Source: Spirochaetaceae bacterium (lineage in GTDB: Bacteria; Spirochaetota; Spirochaetia; SZUA-6; Bin103). Taken from it: 64,000 bases of DNA. The DNA is taken from assembly GCA_028820215.1 (NCBI GenBank), contig JAPPKD010000079.1:10799-74798 (forward strand), given 5' to 3'. The notes below the pieces were generated by a model, which was not told where the DNA came from, searched no databases, and worked only from the letters and a program-made list of their open reading frames with translations. The position numbers and the translations under genes are program-made. Within the stretch, counting starts at the first letter, position 1, and each line of letters begins with the position of its first letter. Below, piece by piece: positions 1 through 8,837 of the stretch.

Positions 1-1
1 C

Positions 2-565
2 CCGCGCCGCGACGTCCACGGCACCTACGTGATCCGCGTGATCGGGGAGAGCACGTGCGAGCTGGCCGAGGTCCCGGGGGGAGGCTTCGGCAACGAGTTC
101 GCCGTGGTCGAGACGGCGCCGGGGACGGTCCTTGCCCACCTTCGCGACGACTCCACCGCCGGGCGTCGCACCGATTCCACGGGGTATCTCCTGGAGAGCT
201 GGTCGCACGACGGCGGCCGGACCTGGTCGCGTGCCGTGAAGAACGGGATCTGGGGCTACCCGCCGCATCTGCTGAAGCTGTCAGACGGCAGGATCCTGTG
301 CACCTACGGCTATCGCCGCGACCCCATGGGGATACGCGCCGTGCTGTCGAGCGACGGCGGCAGGAGCTGGGACCTGGAGCACGAGGTCGTGCTGCGCGAC
401 GACGCCGTGGCGGCGTGGGGGAACCCGCTCGGCCAGCACTGCCCGGGCGACCTGGGGTATCCGCTGTCGGTGGAGCTGCCCGACGGCACCATCTTCACCA
501 CCTACTACTTCGTCGAAGCGGACGGAGTCGTCCATGCCGCGGCCACCAGGTGGCGCCCGGACTGA
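2..565 (+). CDS. Sialidase/BNR-repeat protein, C-terminal part (5' end outside window)
   Basis: The reading frame is open from base 2, so the gene starts before the window and only about 187 codons are visible. Two Asp-box motifs of the sialidase beta-propeller fold can be read: SHDGGRTW at 203-226 and SSDGGRSW at 347-370. Such proteins hydrolyse or bind glycans. The catalytic arginines and tyrosine cannot be judged on a fragment, so activity is not established. A GTG at 29 is an internal in-frame codon and not a convincing start. The polysaccharide lyase and sugar transport genes nearby suggest a role in glycan use. It could also be a non-catalytic BNR-repeat protein. Confidence 0.7.
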   Translation, partial: PRRDVHGTYVIRVIGESTCELAEVPGGGFGNEFAVVETAPGTVLAHLRDDSTAGRRTDSTGYLLESWSHDGGRTWSRAVKNGIWGYPPHLLKLSDGRILCTYGYRRDPMGIRAVLSSDGGRSWDLEHEVVLRDDAVAAWGNPLGQHCPGDLGYPLSVELPDGTIFTTYYFVEADGVVHAAATRWRPD

Positions 566-607
566 CGGCGCTCGGGCGGGCTCCGGCGTTCCGGGCCGGG
601 CGTCTCG

Positions 608-637
608 TTGACAGCGTGCCGGCGATACCTCTAGCCT
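608..637 (+). promoter_or_regulatory. Putative sigma70-type promoter of the sugar-binding protein gene
   Basis: A perfect TTGACA -35 box (608-613) is followed after 18 bases by TAGCCT (632-637), which matches the -10 consensus at T1, A2 and T6. The start codon at 693 lies about 50 bases downstream of the predicted transcription start. The same spacer length is seen before smc, ffh and rpmF in this window. Prediction from sequence only. Confidence 0.45.
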
Positions 638-648
638 CGTCTGATTCA

Positions 649-671
649 GGTACGTTGTACCGACCGGTCAA
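649..671 (+). promoter_or_regulatory. Candidate repressor operator upstream of the solute-binding protein
   Basis: Two overlapping palindromic elements sit between the putative promoter and the start codon. They are GGTAC-GTT-GTACC at 649-661 and the 8-base palindrome GACCGGTC at 662-669, set within a TTG...CAA frame (655-671) of the kind bound by LacI-family sugar repressors. No regulator gene is visible in the window. This is a weak prediction. Confidence 0.25.
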
Positions 672-692
672 CAATTTTCGAGGAGGTGCGTG

Positions 693-2444
693 ATGCAGAG
701 ATTTGCACGCATTGGAGTGATCGCCGCAGCGCTGTCGTTGCTGCTGGCGCCCGCGGTGTTCGGCGCCGGGACCGAGGACGCAGCAGCGGACGAGCGGATG
801 GTGATCACCTGGCATGGACCCTACGGCGCTGTCGGCGAGATGGGCGAGGAAGGCGAAGGAGATTCCTGGGCCACCAGGCACTTCGAGGAACGCTTCAACG
901 TCGACATCCAGGGCGACGGGATCGGCTCCAACGAGGGGGAGAAGGTCCAGATCATGCTGGCTTCCGGCGAGTTCCCGGACACCGGCGCCCTGTGGGGCCG
1001 CGGGATCGACCACTACAACGACGGCATCATCCGCCCCATTCCCGTCGCCATGATTCGCGAGCACATGCCCAACTACACCCAGCGCATGGACTCCGAGTAC
1101 CCCGACGGCTGGCTGCGCGACCGCAACCCGGACAATCCCGAGGAAGAGGTGCTCGGCATCCAGGGGTTCTCGGCGCAGAACGTCAGCATGGGCTACTTCA
1201 TCGCCTTCCGCACCGACTGGGCGGCCAACGTGGGCGCGACGCTGTCGGACTACGAGAGCTCGAAGGTCTCCATCGACGAGTACGGCAGGGTGCACTACTG
1301 GCCCAACCCGGACGGCAGCGCCACCCTGGAGTGGTTCGAGGATCTGCTGATCGGCTTCCGCGACGGTGATCCCGACGGCAACGGCAAGAACGACACCATC
1401 CCCTACGGCGGCGGCGGCGGACCCCGTTACGGCTGGCTGCATTCGCCCATCGCCGGTGCGTTCCAGGCTGCGCTCGAAGGCCGCCGCAACACGCTGGTGG
1501 ACGGCAGGCTCTACACCGAGGAGATCAGCCCCAACTACCGCAAGTACCTGCAGCTCATGGCGCGGTGGTACGCGGACGGACTGCTCGACAAGGAGTTCCT
1601 GACCATCGACCGCGCCAAGGCGTGGGACAAGGTCCAGGCGGGGCTCACCGCATCGCAGAGCATCCACTACTGGTACTCGGGCCGCGAGGACCGGATGCAC
1701 CTCCCGCCCAACAGCTTCGTGCCCGAGGAGGACCTGGGCAAGGCGGAGGTTCCGCTGGTTCAGCCGATCGGTCCGGACGGGTACCGCGGCGGCGGCGCCT
1801 ACATCCCCAGCCCCTGGTACAACATGAACCAGTACGTCAACGCCGACGTGGACGACGAGAAGCTCAAGGTGATCCTGCAGATCGTCGACGCCGCCTACTT
1901 CGGCACCGCCGAGGACTGGGTCCACCAGCGCTTCGGCAAGGAGGGCGTGCACTTCGACTGGTCGGGCGAGGCGTGGAACTCGACACCGGTCCGGCGGGCG
2001 GAAGAGGACATCACCCCGACCGCGGGCGAGCCGACCGTGGGACCGTTCGTCAACTCCTACCCGCCCAGCGCGTCGGTTGACCGTTTGGTCTTCAACAACG
2101 CTCCCATGATCACCACCTTCCTGGCCGACCACATCCTGGCGCCGGAAGGCATGGCGCGGACGCTGCTGCCGTACCGCTTCGACTCCAAGAGCGAGACGAA
2201 CCTGGCCGACCTGTATTCCGAGCACGGCGAGGTGCTCAGCACGCTGACGAGCGAGTTCTCGGCCAAGGCGGTCGTGGGCGAGGTCGACATCAACGACGAC
2301 GCCGTCTGGGACGGGTACGTCGCCGACTACCTCAAGTTCGGGGGCGCCGAGATTCTCGACGCGTTGCTCATGACGCCGATCTACGAGAAGTTCAGGAACG
2401 GCGTGACCGAGTACGCCGCCGGTCCGAACGAGAAGTGGTGGTAG
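693..2444 (+). CDS. Extracellular solute-binding protein, carbohydrate ABC transporter (LipO/LplA-like)
   Basis: A 583-residue periplasmic binding protein. The N-terminus is a clear signal peptide (basic start, long hydrophobic run, AFG-A cleavage-like site at about residue 24). There is no lipobox cysteine, so it should be a soluble periplasmic protein. The size, the opening ITWHGPYG and the Trp/Tyr/Asp-rich body fit family-1 binding proteins that serve LplB/LplC-type permeases. ATG 693 is preferred over GTG 690 because GAGGAGGT (680-687) is properly spaced from it. The matching permeases lie just downstream on the opposite strand, facing it, so the transporter is expressed from two transcripts. 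The substrate is probably an oligosaccharide, inferred from neighbours. Confidence 0.85.
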   Translation: MQRFARIGVIAAALSLLLAPAVFGAGTEDAAADERMVITWHGPYGAVGEMGEEGEGDSWATRHFEERFNVDIQGDGIGSNEGEKVQIMLASGEFPDTGALWGRGIDHYNDGIIRPIPVAMIREHMPNYTQRMDSEYPDGWLRDRNPDNPEEEVLGIQGFSAQNVSMGYFIAFRTDWAANVGATLSDYESSKVSIDEYGRVHYWPNPDGSATLEWFEDLLIGFRDGDPDGNGKNDTIPYGGGGGPRYGWLHSPIAGAFQAALEGRRNTLVDGRLYTEEISPNYRKYLQLMARWYADGLLDKEFLTIDRAKAWDKVQAGLTASQSIHYWYSGREDRMHLPPNSFVPEEDLGKAEVPLVQPIGPDGYRGGGAYIPSPWYNMNQYVNADVDDEKLKVILQIVDAAYFGTAEDWVHQRFGKEGVHFDWSGEAWNSTPVRRAEEDITPTAGEPTVGPFVNSYPPSASVDRLVFNNAPMITTFLADHILAPEGMARTLLPYRFDSKSETNLADLYSEHGEVLSTLTSEFSAKAVVGEVDINDDAVWDGYVADYLKFGGAEILDALLMTPIYEKFRNGVTEYAAGPNEKWW

Positions 2445-2481
2445 CGATCGGCTGACGAACGCGAACGCTCGCAGCACACCA

Positions 2482-2513
2482 CGAGGGGATGGCCGTCCGC
2501 GGCTGTCCCCTCG
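2482..2513. terminator. Hairpin between convergent binding-protein and permease genes, likely bidirectional terminator
   Basis: CGAGGGGA (2482-2489) pairs with TCCCCTCG (2506-2513). Inside, GCCG pairs with CGGC around a TCCG tetraloop, giving a long GC-rich stem. It sits alone in the 94-base gap between two converging genes. No T-run follows, so it may only stall polymerase or protect 3' ends. Confidence 0.6.
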
Positions 2514-2538
2514 CTTCGTATCCGGCCCCGCGGGGCGG

Positions 2539-3450
2539 TCAGCCTTTCAGCGACCCGATGAAGATGCCCTTGATGAAGTACTTCTGCAGGAAGGGGTACA
2601 GGAGCACGATCGGGCCGATGGTGAGGATGGTCAGGGCGGCCTGAGCCGCCTCGGTCGGCAGGGTCGGCAGGTCCTCGACCGCCCGGAAGCGGTCCACCCC
2701 CAGCAGCGCCTCCTGGATCTGCTGGATCATGCGGCGCAGCAGCGTCTGCAGCACGATCTTGCGCTCGCTGCGGATGTAGATGAGGGCGTCGAACCACGCG
2801 TTCCAGTGACTGACCGCCGTCCACAGCGCCAGCGTCGCGATGATCGGCTTCGACAGCGGCACGATGATGCGGGCCAGGATGGACGGATAGCCGGCGCCGT
2901 CCACCAGCGCCGCGTCCTCGTACGCGGGGTCGATGGTCATCAGGAAGTTGCGGGCGATGATGATGTAGAAGCCGTTGACGGCCAGCGGCAGGATCAGCGC
3001 CCAGCGGGTGTCGATCAGGCCGAGCCGGCGGATCAGCAGGTAGTTCGGGACCAGCCCGCCGGCGAAGAACAGCGTGATCAGCAGCACGATGGTGAGCAGG
3101 TTGCGCGCGGGCAGGTTGCGCTTGGCGAGCGGGTAGGCGGCCAGCAGCGTCATGGCGACGGCGACGAGCGTTCCCAGCACCGTCCGGTAGATGGAGTTGT
3201 AGTAGGCGACTTGCGCGTTGCCGTACTCGGAGAAGGCGAACTGGTACGCGCCGAAGCTCCACTCGCTGATCCAGAACTTGAAGCCCAGGGACGTGACCTC
3301 CTCGACGGTCGAGAACGAGGTGATCAGCGTCACCCAGAACGGGTAGACGATCGACAGGGCGAACAGGGTCAGAAAGACGTACATGCAGCCGCGCGACAGC
3401 CGGCTGCCGAGCGACGGGTGCAGCGCGCCGAAGGCTCTACCAGATGCCAT
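2539..3450 (-). CDS. Carbohydrate ABC transporter permease, LplC/YtcP type (CUT1)
   Basis: A 303-residue inner-membrane permease with about six hydrophobic segments. The cytoplasmic EAA loop that contacts the ATPase is readable (EDAALVDGAGYPSILAR, near residue 185). It pairs with the upstream LplB-type permease, whose end it overlaps by 14 bases, so the two are translationally coupled. With the binding protein at 693-2444 they form a sugar importer. No ATPase gene is present here, so a shared MsmX-like ATPase encoded elsewhere is inferred. The gene ends next to a hairpin at 2482-2513. Confidence 0.92.
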   Translation of the reverse strand: MASGRAFGALHPSLGSRLSRGCMYVFLTLFALSIVYPFWVTLITSFSTVEEVTSLGFKFWISEWSFGAYQFAFSEYGNAQVAYYNSIYRTVLGTLVAVAMTLLAAYPLAKRNLPARNLLTIVLLITLFFAGGLVPNYLLIRRLGLIDTRWALILPLAVNGFYIIIARNFLMTIDPAYEDAALVDGAGYPSILARIIVPLSKPIIATLALWTAVSHWNAWFDALIYIRSERKIVLQTLLRRMIQQIQEALLGVDRFRAVEDLPTLPTEAAQAALTILTIGPIVLLYPFLQKYFIKGIFIGSLKG

Positions 3451-4465
3451 ATTCGCTGAAGCGCCTGATGATCATGTTGGCCGCCACCAGCAGGCCGACG
3501 TTGAGGACGCTCTTGAACAGCCCCACGGCGGTGGCGTAGTCGTACTGCCGCTCCAGGATCCCCCGGCGGTAGACGAAGGTGTCGATGATGTCCGCCACCT
3601 CGAACACGAGCGGGTTGTACAGGTTGAGGATCTGGTCGAACCCGGCCTCCATGATCCCGCCGACGTTGAGGATGAACAGCACGACGATGACGGGGATGAG
3701 TGACGGCACGGTGATCCGCACCGCCATCTGCAGCCGGTTCGCTCCATCGACGGTCGCCGACTCGTAGAGCTCGGGATTGATGCCGGCGATGGCGGCAAGG
3801 TAGACGATCGTCCCCCAGCCGACGCCCTGCCACATGGCGGTGACCACCAGCATCGGCCGGAACAGCCCCTGCGAGTACATGATGACCGGCGCCTCCATGC
3901 CCAGCAGCGTGTAGAGGTAGCCGACGATGCCCCGCTGCGGCGAGAGCATCTCGATGATGATGCCGGAGAGCACCACCCAGGAGAGGAAGTGCGGCAGGTA
4001 GGAGATCGTCTGCACGGTCCGCTTGAAGGCGGAGTTCTGCACCTCGTTGAGGATCAGGGCCAGGATGATCGGTGCCGGGAAGCCGAAGACGAGCTTCAGC
4101 ACGCTGATGATGACGGTGTTGCGGAACAGCCGGGCGAAGTAGGGGTTTTCGAAGAGCTGGCGAAAGTGGTCGAAGCTGTTCCAGGGACTGCCCAATATGC
4201 CCTTGGCGTACCGGTAGTCCACGAACGCGATGCCGATTCCGTAGATGGGGACGTAGCGGAAGATGATCAGGATCACCAGAGGCGCGAGGAACAGAAGGTA
4301 GAGCGCGTACATGCGCTTTGCTCTCCGCCACCTCTCGTTCCGCAGGGCGGATTCGTATGCCTCCTGGATCCGAGCCGGCCGGGCGATCACCTCCGCATAC
4401 TCCCTCGCGTCCTCCCTTGCGGAGATCGGCTCGGGCCGTCCTCCGCCGCCACCAAGAGATCGCAC
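3437..4465 (-). CDS. Carbohydrate ABC transporter permease, LplB/YteP type (CUT1)
   Basis: A 342-residue permease. A hydrophilic N-terminal stretch of about 55 residues precedes the first membrane segment (YALYLLFLAPLVILIIF). The EAA loop is readable (ELYESATVDGANRLQMAVR). It is the first permease of a pair and overlaps the LplC-type gene. The upstream gene on the same strand ends about 85 bases away, so transcription may continue from the lyase gene at 7951. The role is to form the membrane channel of an oligosaccharide importer together with its partner. The start could instead be an internal ATG nearer the first membrane segment. Confidence 0.9.
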   Translation of the reverse strand: MRSLGGGGGRPEPISAREDAREYAEVIARPARIQEAYESALRNERWRRAKRMYALYLLFLAPLVILIIFRYVPIYGIGIAFVDYRYAKGILGSPWNSFDHFRQLFENPYFARLFRNTVIISVLKLVFGFPAPIILALILNEVQNSAFKRTVQTISYLPHFLSWVVLSGIIIEMLSPQRGIVGYLYTLLGMEAPVIMYSQGLFRPMLVVTAMWQGVGWGTIVYLAAIAGINPELYESATVDGANRLQMAVRITVPSLIPVIVVLFILNVGGIMEAGFDQILNLYNPLVFEVADIIDTFVYRRGILERQYDYATAVGLFKSVLNVGLLVAANMIIRRFSEYGIW

Positions 4466-4550
4466 GCTAGCGGCTCGGGCCGGCCGCTGTCAATCGCACT
4501 TCGTGTGGATATTTGGGTGAGGCAATAGGTCGCAGCCGCGCCGGACCGAC

Positions 4551-5453
4551 TCAGCACCGGCTCGCAGCCCGCGTTTCCGCGAACGAGCGGTAGTGCTGCA
4601 AGGGCCGCGACAGGTCGCCGTCGAGCCGCAGCAGCGCCAGCCGCACCCCGACGGTGACCTCGTCGCCGGGCACCAGGTCGTTGCCGAACAGGGACAGGTC
4701 GAAGGCGCTGTAGGGGGCCATGCGGTCGGCCTGGTTCTCGGCGAAGTAGCGGGTGCTGATGGCGTAGCAGTCCCGCGGCCGCGCCATCAGCGCCGCCGCC
4801 AGCCGCTCGCCGGGGTCGGTGAGGAAGGCCAGGCAGTGGGCGTAGTACCGCACCGGGCACATCTGCACGGTGGGGGCGTCCGCCTCGCTGCGGTTCCAGC
4901 GTCCGTCCACGCAGCGCCGGGCCGCGTGCGGATCGCGGGCGAACACCAGCACCGTGCCGCGAAAGACGTCGTTCACCATGGGCACCACCAGGTCGGGGGC
5001 GCCCTCCGGTTCGCCGTAGCGGTTGCCCGTGAGGTAGACGCGCGGACGCAGCGCCGGGTCGAAGTAGCTGGGCAGGAACAGCTCGTAGCCCGCGTACGTG
5101 CCTTCGCTGTGCACCGTAACGCGCAGGTCGATGGCGTCCGCCGCCGGAACGGTGTATCTCGCCACCAGCTCGACCTGGTGCTCGGCGGTGGGCGGCCAGC
5201 GGATCTCGACCCCGCCGGCGACCGCCGACGTCGAGCGTTCCATGAACCGCGGTTGCCCCATCGCCTGGTGCTGCGCAAAGAGACGGAACAGGTTGAGCGC
5301 CGAGTAGTCGGGGTGGATGAGCTGCCGGCCCGTTCGCTTGTCGATGAGGCTGCCGACGCCGTGGTACGCGCCCGCCGGCTCGATGCGCCCGGCCATCACG
5401 TCCGTGTCGAAGGCGAAGGCGCCGGTCGTGCGATCCGGCTTCAGCTCGAACAT
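4551..5453 (-). CDS. Hypothetical protein of the polysaccharide-lyase locus
   Basis: A 300-residue protein that I do not recognise. It has no signal peptide or membrane segment. It is rich in beta-strand-like patterns and aromatic residues, in the manner of carbohydrate-processing or epimerase-like beta-sandwich proteins, but no catalytic motif stands out. Its start is only 8 bases after the stop of the heparinase-type gene on the same strand, so the two are almost certainly co-expressed and probably act on the same glycan or its products. A cytoplasmic sugar-recognising protein is an inference, not a finding. Confidence 0.7.
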   Translation of the reverse strand: MFELKPDRTTGAFAFDTDVMAGRIEPAGAYHGVGSLIDKRTGRQLIHPDYSALNLFRLFAQHQAMGQPRFMERSTSAVAGGVEIRWPPTAEHQVELVARYTVPAADAIDLRVTVHSEGTYAGYELFLPSYFDPALRPRVYLTGNRYGEPEGAPDLVVPMVNDVFRGTVLVFARDPHAARRCVDGRWNRSEADAPTVQMCPVRYYAHCLAFLTDPGERLAAALMARPRDCYAISTRYFAENQADRMAPYSAFDLSLFGNDLVPGDEVTVGVRLALLRLDGDLSRPLQHYRSFAETRAASRC

Positions 5454-5461
5454 GGCTCCGT

Positions 5462-7951
5462 CTACCGTGGGGCGATGCGCAGGCGGCTTCGCGGTGCCAC
5501 CGTCAGCGCGGCGTCGGCGTGTCCGATCCCGTCGACCGTTACCGTGCCGTCACGGTCGCTCAGGTTGTCGAGCAGGTACTCGCCACTGTCATCGCGTTCC
5601 AGGTGGAGCGTGAGCGGCGCATCGGCGCGCAGCGCGACTCCTCCCCACTCGATGCGCGTCGCCTCCACCGCGTACAGGTACTCGATCGTCCCGCCATCCC
5701 CTGCGCAGAGAACGACCACCGCTCCGTCGGTAGCGATGTCGCCGTACCGGGTAAAGGCCGGCTTCCACGCGTAGGAGACCGCGACGTACACCGAGCCGCC
5801 GCCGCGCTCGACGACAAGCCCGGCCGCCTCGCTCTCCAGTCCCCGTCGTTCCCGGCTCACCGCCAGCTCCCGGACGTCACCGATGGCCGGCTGACCGCGA
5901 AACGGCTCGATCACCGTCAGGTAGCGCGTGCGCGCGTGCGGCGTGGGCGCCTGGCGCCGCGCGAACAGCACGTCCAGCCGTTCCTCCAGGGTCGTCCCCG
6001 GTGCCGTCGCGGCGATCACTTCGGTCCCCTGCTCCCCCAGCATCGTCATCCGCACGCCCTGGCCCTCGCTCTCGAAGGTCGCCGTCCAGGTCTCATCCGC
6101 GCTCCCGCGCCGGACGTCGCGAATGTGCTGATAGCCGTTGTCCTTCCCCAGCGGCCCCTCGTCCCCGGCCAGCTCCGCGCTCACCCGCAGCTCGCCGAAG
6201 TTGCGGTACACCCAGTCGACCCGCCGTTCGCGCTGCCGGTTCGGGCCCGCGCCGCCGACGCCGAACAGGTCGACGACGAACGCCCCGTCCACGAGGATGG
6301 CCGTCCGACGCATCCGCACCCCGTGCTGGTAGTCGTGGGCCGACGCGTCCGCCACCTGCACCCGCGGACCGGCCGCGAAGCGCTGCAGCTCGCCGCCGAT
6401 CCGGTGCTGGGACACCTGGTCCACCACCACGGTGTTGTGGCTGACTGTCTGCCGGAACCAGTTGTGCGACTCGGGCAGGCTGTAGTTGCAGATGCCCAGG
6501 TCCGGGGCCTGCACCCGCCCGTTGGCGTAGAGCACGACGTTCAGCTTGTCCAGGTGCCCGTGCCCGCCGCCGTGCGGCCCGTACTGCAGCAGGAGCTGAA
6601 CTTCCTCCGTGTCCCGGCCCGGTGCGCGGGCGCGCAGAATGGCGTACCCGCTGGCGGGAAAGTTGACGCTCTCCCGCACCGGCTGACGCGTCTCGGGCTG
6701 CCACACGGGCGCGAGCCAGAGCGGCGCGACGTACCCGCGGCGCAGCCCGCGCGCGCGTTCGTCCCCTTCGGACACGCGCCCGGCGACCAGCAGCGGCCGC
6801 ACGTCCTCGTCCCGCGTGCGCGCGTAGTACATCTCCGCCAGCGTGCCGAACACCTCCTTCAGGGATCTGCCGAAGTGGTCGTCGCCGACCGCCGGATAGG
6901 TGCCGTCGGGAAAGCCGATCTGCACCGGCGCCGCGAACAGCCCGCGCACCCGCGGGTGGCGGTACAGGTCGATCCCGGAGTGCCACGCCGCCTCCGTCAG
7001 GCACAGAATGTCGCCGATCGTGCCGATGGCGTAGCCGATCGATCCCTCCCAGAACAGTCCGTCCGAGCGCACGGACCGCTCCAGGAGGGCGTTGAACCCC
7101 AGCGGCCCGTTGAGCGCGAAGTCCACGATCTCCTCGTCGCGCAGCGCGAACCCGAGCGCGCCGATGGCGGCCGTGCACAGCGCCTGCCAGTTCGACGGCA
7201 GCGGTTCGTGGATGTCGGCATCGACGGAGGCGATCAGCCGCGCCGTCGGCAGCAGCAGGTCCTCCTCCACGTGGCGGCGCCGCTCCCCGCCGAGCGCCCC
7301 GGAATCGAGGATCAGGTCGTAGGCCGACGTCACGTGCAGGGCGAAGAAGCCGTCCTCCAGCGTCTGCGAGCCGACCTTCGAGAACTGCTCGACCGGGTAG
7401 GCGTCGTACCGGTCGGCGTACTCGCAGAGGATCGCCGCGGCGGCCTCCGCGTACCGCATCTCGCCGCCGACCGCGTACCGGAGCGCCAGGTCTTCGGCCG
7501 CGCCGGCGATCTTCGCGTGCTGATAGGCGCGCCAGGTCTGGTCGTACACGCCGCCGGTGTGCACCTCTCCGCACTTCGGGCAGGTGTGCCGGTGCGGCTC
7601 GTGGGGATCGTAGATCAGCCCGGTGCTGTCGGCCGGGCAGATATAGAGGCCCAGCCACTTGCCCTCCGCGTTCTTGTCCGGGATGGGAAGGGGCCTGCGC
7701 AGCCACCCGTCGGTATCCCGCACGATCGCCTGGTAGCGACGGTGCTGGAAGGTCCCTTCCTGCCGGGCCAGCTCGCGGATCGCCTCGATCTCGCCCGCGT
7801 CGTAGAACAGCAGCGGTCGCGGCCGTGGTTCCAGCCGGATCCCTTCGGTGTACACGCCAACCTCCGTCAGCTCGCGAACGCCCATGGTACAGCCCGTGGG
7901 CCCGTCGTGCAGGACCACCTCGTCGTGCGCGAGGAAAGCGGTACGGAACAC
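5462..7951 (-). CDS. Heparinase II/III-family polysaccharide lyase
   Basis: An 829-residue protein of the heparinase II/III-type lyases, which cleave uronic-acid-containing polysaccharides by beta-elimination. The family signature HGHLDKLN is present near residue 465, with the conserved glycines before it. A Cys/His-rich segment (HTCPKCGEVHTGG, about residues 120-132) resembles a metal-binding knuckle often seen in these proteins. No signal peptide is visible, so it may act on imported oligosaccharides. The frame starts at GTG 7951, but ATG 7885 is an alternative and neither has a strong ribosome site. It leads an apparent operon with the hypothetical gene at 4551-5453 and probably the permeases. 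Heparin, alginate and oligo-uronate are all possible substrates. Confidence 0.85.
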   Translation of the reverse strand: MFRTAFLAHDEVVLHDGPTGCTMGVRELTEVGVYTEGIRLEPRPRPLLFYDAGEIEAIRELARQEGTFQHRRYQAIVRDTDGWLRRPLPIPDKNAEGKWLGLYICPADSTGLIYDPHEPHRHTCPKCGEVHTGGVYDQTWRAYQHAKIAGAAEDLALRYAVGGEMRYAEAAAAILCEYADRYDAYPVEQFSKVGSQTLEDGFFALHVTSAYDLILDSGALGGERRRHVEEDLLLPTARLIASVDADIHEPLPSNWQALCTAAIGALGFALRDEEIVDFALNGPLGFNALLERSVRSDGLFWEGSIGYAIGTIGDILCLTEAAWHSGIDLYRHPRVRGLFAAPVQIGFPDGTYPAVGDDHFGRSLKEVFGTLAEMYYARTRDEDVRPLLVAGRVSEGDERARGLRRGYVAPLWLAPVWQPETRQPVRESVNFPASGYAILRARAPGRDTEEVQLLLQYGPHGGGHGHLDKLNVVLYANGRVQAPDLGICNYSLPESHNWFRQTVSHNTVVVDQVSQHRIGGELQRFAAGPRVQVADASAHDYQHGVRMRRTAILVDGAFVVDLFGVGGAGPNRQRERRVDWVYRNFGELRVSAELAGDEGPLGKDNGYQHIRDVRRGSADETWTATFESEGQGVRMTMLGEQGTEVIAATAPGTTLEERLDVLFARRQAPTPHARTRYLTVIEPFRGQPAIGDVRELAVSRERRGLESEAAGLVVERGGGSVYVAVSYAWKPAFTRYGDIATDGAVVVLCAGDGGTIEYLYAVEATRIEWGGVALRADAPLTLHLERDDSGEYLLDNLSDRDGTVTVDGIGHADAALTVAPRSRLRIAPR

Positions 7952-8120
7952 ACGTCCGTCTCTGTGTCACCAGGAACGAGTCGGTTCAGCTCCGTTCGCC
8001 GGCATGGATGCTTACACGGTGTCCGCCGGCCGGTAGAGTAGAGGCAGGGAGCGACGATCACCGTCGGAAACCAGGAACGAACAGAACCGCGCGCAGAGTT
8101 GAGAGATACGGAGAATACCC

Positions 8121-8756
8121 GTGGCTGATGCGGATCGGGAGAGGGGACGAGGACCGGCAACCCCGCAGGAGATCTGGAACATCCTGCGCGAGGTGTCGGA
8201 CAGCCAGAGAGAGACCGACCGGCGCATGCAGGAGACGGATCGGCGGATGCAGGAGACCGATCAACTGCTGAAGCGACAAGGTCAGGAGACCGACCGGCGC
8301 CTGCGCAAGCTGGATGAGCTGTTCAACGGTCAGTGGGGAAAGCTGATGGAAGCCCTGGTCGAGGGCGATCTCATCGCACTGCTCAGACAGCGCGGCATCG
8401 AAGTCGGGCGTACGATGACCAACCTGAAGAAGCGCGGCGGCGCGCGGGAGTGGGAACTGGACATCGTGGCGTCGAATGGTGCGGAGGTCGTGGCGGTGGA
8501 GGTAAAGACCACCCTCAAGGTGCGCGACGTCGATCACCTGTTGGGGCTGTTGTGCGACTTCCAGGATCTGGCCCCGGAGTTTTCCGGCAAGCGGGTGTAT
8601 GGGGCCGTCGCCTGTCTGAAGGCCGATCAATCCTCGGACGTTCATGCGGAACGGCAGGGCCTGTACGTGATTCGCGCGACCGGCAGCAGCGCCAGCATCA
8701 CCAATCGCGAGGACTTCCGGCCGCGCGTGTTCGGGCCGAGTGCGGGATCCCGTTAG
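8121..8756 (+). CDS. Coiled-coil protein with PD-(D/E)XK nuclease-like domain
   Basis: A 211-residue protein. Residues about 20-75 form a charged helix with repeated QETDRRM units, a likely coiled coil. The second half carries a restriction-endonuclease-like core: WELDIVA followed by VVAVEVKTT supplies the D...ExK triad near residues 113-133. Proteins of this build (DUF3782-like) are common orphans in cyanobacteria and spirochaetes and are thought to be nucleases of unknown role. No methylase or toxin partner is adjacent. The start is GTG 8121 with a weak GGAG site. It diverges from the lyase gene across a 170-base gap in which I see nothing else. Confidence 0.75.
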   Translation: MADADRERGRGPATPQEIWNILREVSDSQRETDRRMQETDRRMQETDQLLKRQGQETDRRLRKLDELFNGQWGKLMEALVEGDLIALLRQRGIEVGRTMTNLKKRGGAREWELDIVASNGAEVVAVEVKTTLKVRDVDHLLGLLCDFQDLAPEFSGKRVYGAVACLKADQSSDVHAERQGLYVIRATGSSASITNREDFRPRVFGPSAGSR

Positions 8757-8837
8757 CGTGCGCACGCCGCCGGCAGGTGCGTCGGCTTGGTTCTGCGGAG
8801 ACGGGGCACCGGTTCCTGAGCTACGCTGGGGCGCGCC

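Noticed and set aside
495..2477. A 660-codon open frame on the minus strand opposite the solute-binding protein
   Set aside because: High GC content leaves long antisense frames open. The composition is Val/Arg/Leu-rich with no domain, and the plus-strand gene has a signal peptide and ribosome site.
5519..8041. An 840-codon plus-strand frame opposite the heparinase-type gene
   Set aside because: It has no recognisable domain. The minus-strand product carries clear lyase motifs, so this is a shadow frame.
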